Below, one piece after another: positions 62,795 through 64,000 of a stretch of 64,000 bases of DNA (positions are counted from its first letter, which is position 1; every line of letters begins with the position of its first letter). Position numbers and translations under genes: made by a program. Below the pieces are notes generated by a model that searched no databases, was not told the DNA's origin, and was given only the letters and a program-made list of their open reading frames with translations. Source of the DNA: Sabulicella glaciei (GTDB lineage Bacteria > Pseudomonadota > Alphaproteobacteria > Acetobacterales > Acetobacteraceae); contig NZ_JAPFQI010000014.1 of assembly GCF_026183895.1 (NCBI RefSeq), forward strand, positions 55,060 through 119,059, in the 5' to 3' direction.

Positions 62795-64000
62795 TCAGCC
62801 TTCCGCCATCTTCACGGCTTCGCCCAGATCCACGCTGAGCAGGCGCGACACGCCGCGCTCCTGCATCGTCACGCCGAACAGGCGGTGCATCCGCGCCATG
62901 GTCAGCGCGTGGTGGGTGACGATCAGGAAGCGCGTGCCGCCTTCCGCCATCGCGTCCAGCAGATCGCAGAGCCGCTCCACGTTCGCGTCGTCCAGCGGCG
63001 CGTCCACCTCATCCAGCACGCAGACCGGGGCGGGGTGGCAGCGGAACACGGCGAAGATCAGCGACAAGGCGGTCAGCGCCTGCTCCCCGCCCGACAGCAG
63101 CGACAGGGCCGAGAGCTTCTTGCCCGGCGGCTCGGCATAGATCTCCAGCCCCGCCTCCAGCGGGTCCTCCGAGCCGACCAAGGCCAGATGCGCCCGCCCG
63201 CCGCCGAAGAGGCGCGAGAACAGGGAGCGGAACTCCCGGTCCACCTGGTCGAACACGGCGCGCAGACGCTCCCGGGCCTCGCGGTTCAGGTGGCCGATGG
63301 AGCCGCGCAGCTTGGCGATGGCGGCGGCGATTTCCTCACGGTCGGCATGGGTGGCGGCGATGCGCGCCTCCAGCTCCCCCAGCTCCACCTCGGCGCGGAG
63401 GTTGACGGGGCCCATCTCCTCGCGTTCGCGCGACAGGCGCTCGGCGCGGCGGCGGGCGCGTTCCTCGGCGGCGTCGGACAGGTCCTCGGGCGGGTCGGGC
63501 AGCTCCGCCTCCTCGCCCAGCTTTTCCACGATGCGGGTGGCCAGGGACTGGCCGGACTGGGTGGCGGAGCCCAGCGCCGCCTCGGCCAGCAATCGCCCCT
63601 CGCGCGCGGTCGCCAGGGCGGCTTCGGCCGCGCGGCGGGCCTCGGCGGCGGCGCGGGCGTGGGTTTCGGCATCCTCCAGCGCGGCGCGGGCGCGGCCCTG
63701 CGCCTCCTCCGCGGCGGCGACGGCGCGGGCGGCGGCTTCCGAGCGCGCCGCGACCTCCTCCGGCGCGCGAAGCAGGGCGTCGCGCCGGCGCAGCGCGGCT
63801 TCCGTGCGGTTCTCCAGTGCAGCGCGGCGCGTTCCCGCCTCGGCGAGGCGGGCGGCCCAGGCGGCGCGTTCGGCGGCAGCGGCCTCGCGGCGGGCTTCCA
63901 GCGCCTCGCGCTCGACGCGCAACGTGGCGGCGCGGCCGCGCGCCTCGGCCTCGCGCCCCCGTTCCTCCGACAATGCCAGCCGCGCTGCCTCCACCGCCGC
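62795..64000 (-). CDS. smc: Chromosome segregation protein SMC, C-terminal part
   Basis: 402 residues of SMC, with the 5' part beyond the right edge. The visible chain starts inside the returning coiled coil (Arg/Glu/Ala-rich, about 1-250) and enters the C-terminal ATPase head. EMGPVNLRAEVELGELEARI and FRSLFSRLFGGGRAHLALVG lead to the signature LSALSLLSGGEQALTALSLI. Walker B is APVCVLDEVDAPLDDANVER, and the His-switch is FLIVTHHALTMARMHRLFGV, then MQERGVSRLL. SMC compacts and segregates the chromosome as a dimer with ScpA and ScpB, whose genes are not seen here. Confidence 0.97.
   Translation of the reverse strand, partial: AAVEAARLALSEERGREAEARGRAATLRVEREALEARREAAAAERAAWAARLAEAGTRRAALENRTEAALRRRDALLRAPEEVAARSEAAARAVAAAEEAQGRARAALEDAETHARAAAEARRAAEAALATAREGRLLAEAALGSATQSGQSLATRIVEKLGEEAELPDPPEDLSDAAEERARRRAERLSREREEMGPVNLRAEVELGELEARIAATHADREEIAAAIAKLRGSIGHLNREARERLRAVFDQVDREFRSLFSRLFGGGRAHLALVGSEDPLEAGLEIYAEPPGKKLSALSLLSGGEQALTALSLIFAVFRCHPAPVCVLDEVDAPLDDANVERLCDLLDAMAEGGTRFLIVTHHALTMARMHRLFGVTMQERGVSRLLSVDLGEAVKMAEG

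Noticed and set aside
1..64000. CRISPR array, prophage, integron or plasmid replication module
   Set aside because: No regularly spaced direct repeats, phage structural genes, integrase or replication initiator were seen. The only repeats are coding repeats and hairpins.

Overview
The window is GC-rich chromosomal DNA from an alphaproteobacterium, most likely an Acetobacteraceae/Roseomonas-like member of the Rhodospirillales. The evidence is a Bug-type (TctC) solute receptor, an alphaproteobacterial porin, the PhyR-NepR-EcfG general stress response, an atpI-B-E-b'-b operon with a duplicated b subunit, DUF3576 and DUF1328 proteins, and the lineage's order rimP-nusA-ylxR-infB-rbfA-truB-rpsO. 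The assignment rests on family recognition, not on database comparison. No tRNA, rRNA, CRISPR array, prophage or plasmid backbone was seen. The only mobile element is one IS5-family insertion at 13104-13943.

Layout. 1-13.1 kb holds metabolic and envelope genes: Bug receptor, DUF3576 lipoprotein, porin, thiamine-phosphate-synthase-like protein, YggS, NfuA-like Fe-S scaffold, an SMR guanidinium exporter behind a probable guanidine-II riboswitch, aldo/keto reductase, an ECF sigma / RskA anti-sigma / DUF4394 unit, DUF1203, a BKACE enzyme and a class A beta-lactamase. 13.1-18.6 kb holds the IS, a MacAB-type efflux operon and a ketopantoate-reductase-like gene. 18.6-25.5 kb is the general stress response core (HisKA_2 kinase, nepR, ecfG, a second ECF sigma factor, divergent phyR), then a DUF1328 / secreted protein / SbmA-type transporter operon. 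25.5-41 kb is housekeeping: flavin oxidoreductase, pnp, the nusA-infB operon, rpsO, trmB, metK and D-amino-acid dehydrogenase. 41-47 kb has a methyltransferase, a BaiN-type flavoprotein and an HWE kinase. 47.2-54.3 kb is a stress island: AI-2E family permease, Dps, a DUF883-like anchor, two PRC-barrel proteins, a YihY protein, a 26-residue membrane peptide, a repeat lipoprotein, a lipid kinase, a phosphoesterase and a FixJ-type regulator. 54.4-64 kb has CoxE / lipoprotein hydrolase / MoxR, a degenerate CDF protein, a family-5 peptide-binding protein, the F0 operon and the 3' part of smc.

The most coherent story is the general stress response. Around its regulators and in the stress island, five genes are preceded by NNAAC-N16/17-CGTT elements like the EcfG consensus (GGAAC-N16/17-CGTT), each about 25-50 bases before the start codon. 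Two intergenic regions carry divergent pairs. One of them is a near-perfect palindrome in which the -35 of each promoter overlaps the -10 of the other. Two proteins of the island share a 32-residue repeat that I do not recognise from any named family.

The best single regulatory element is the leader of the SMR exporter. It has two hairpins with ACGR-containing loops and a competing hairpin with a GAAA loop that would bury the Shine-Dalgarno sequence.
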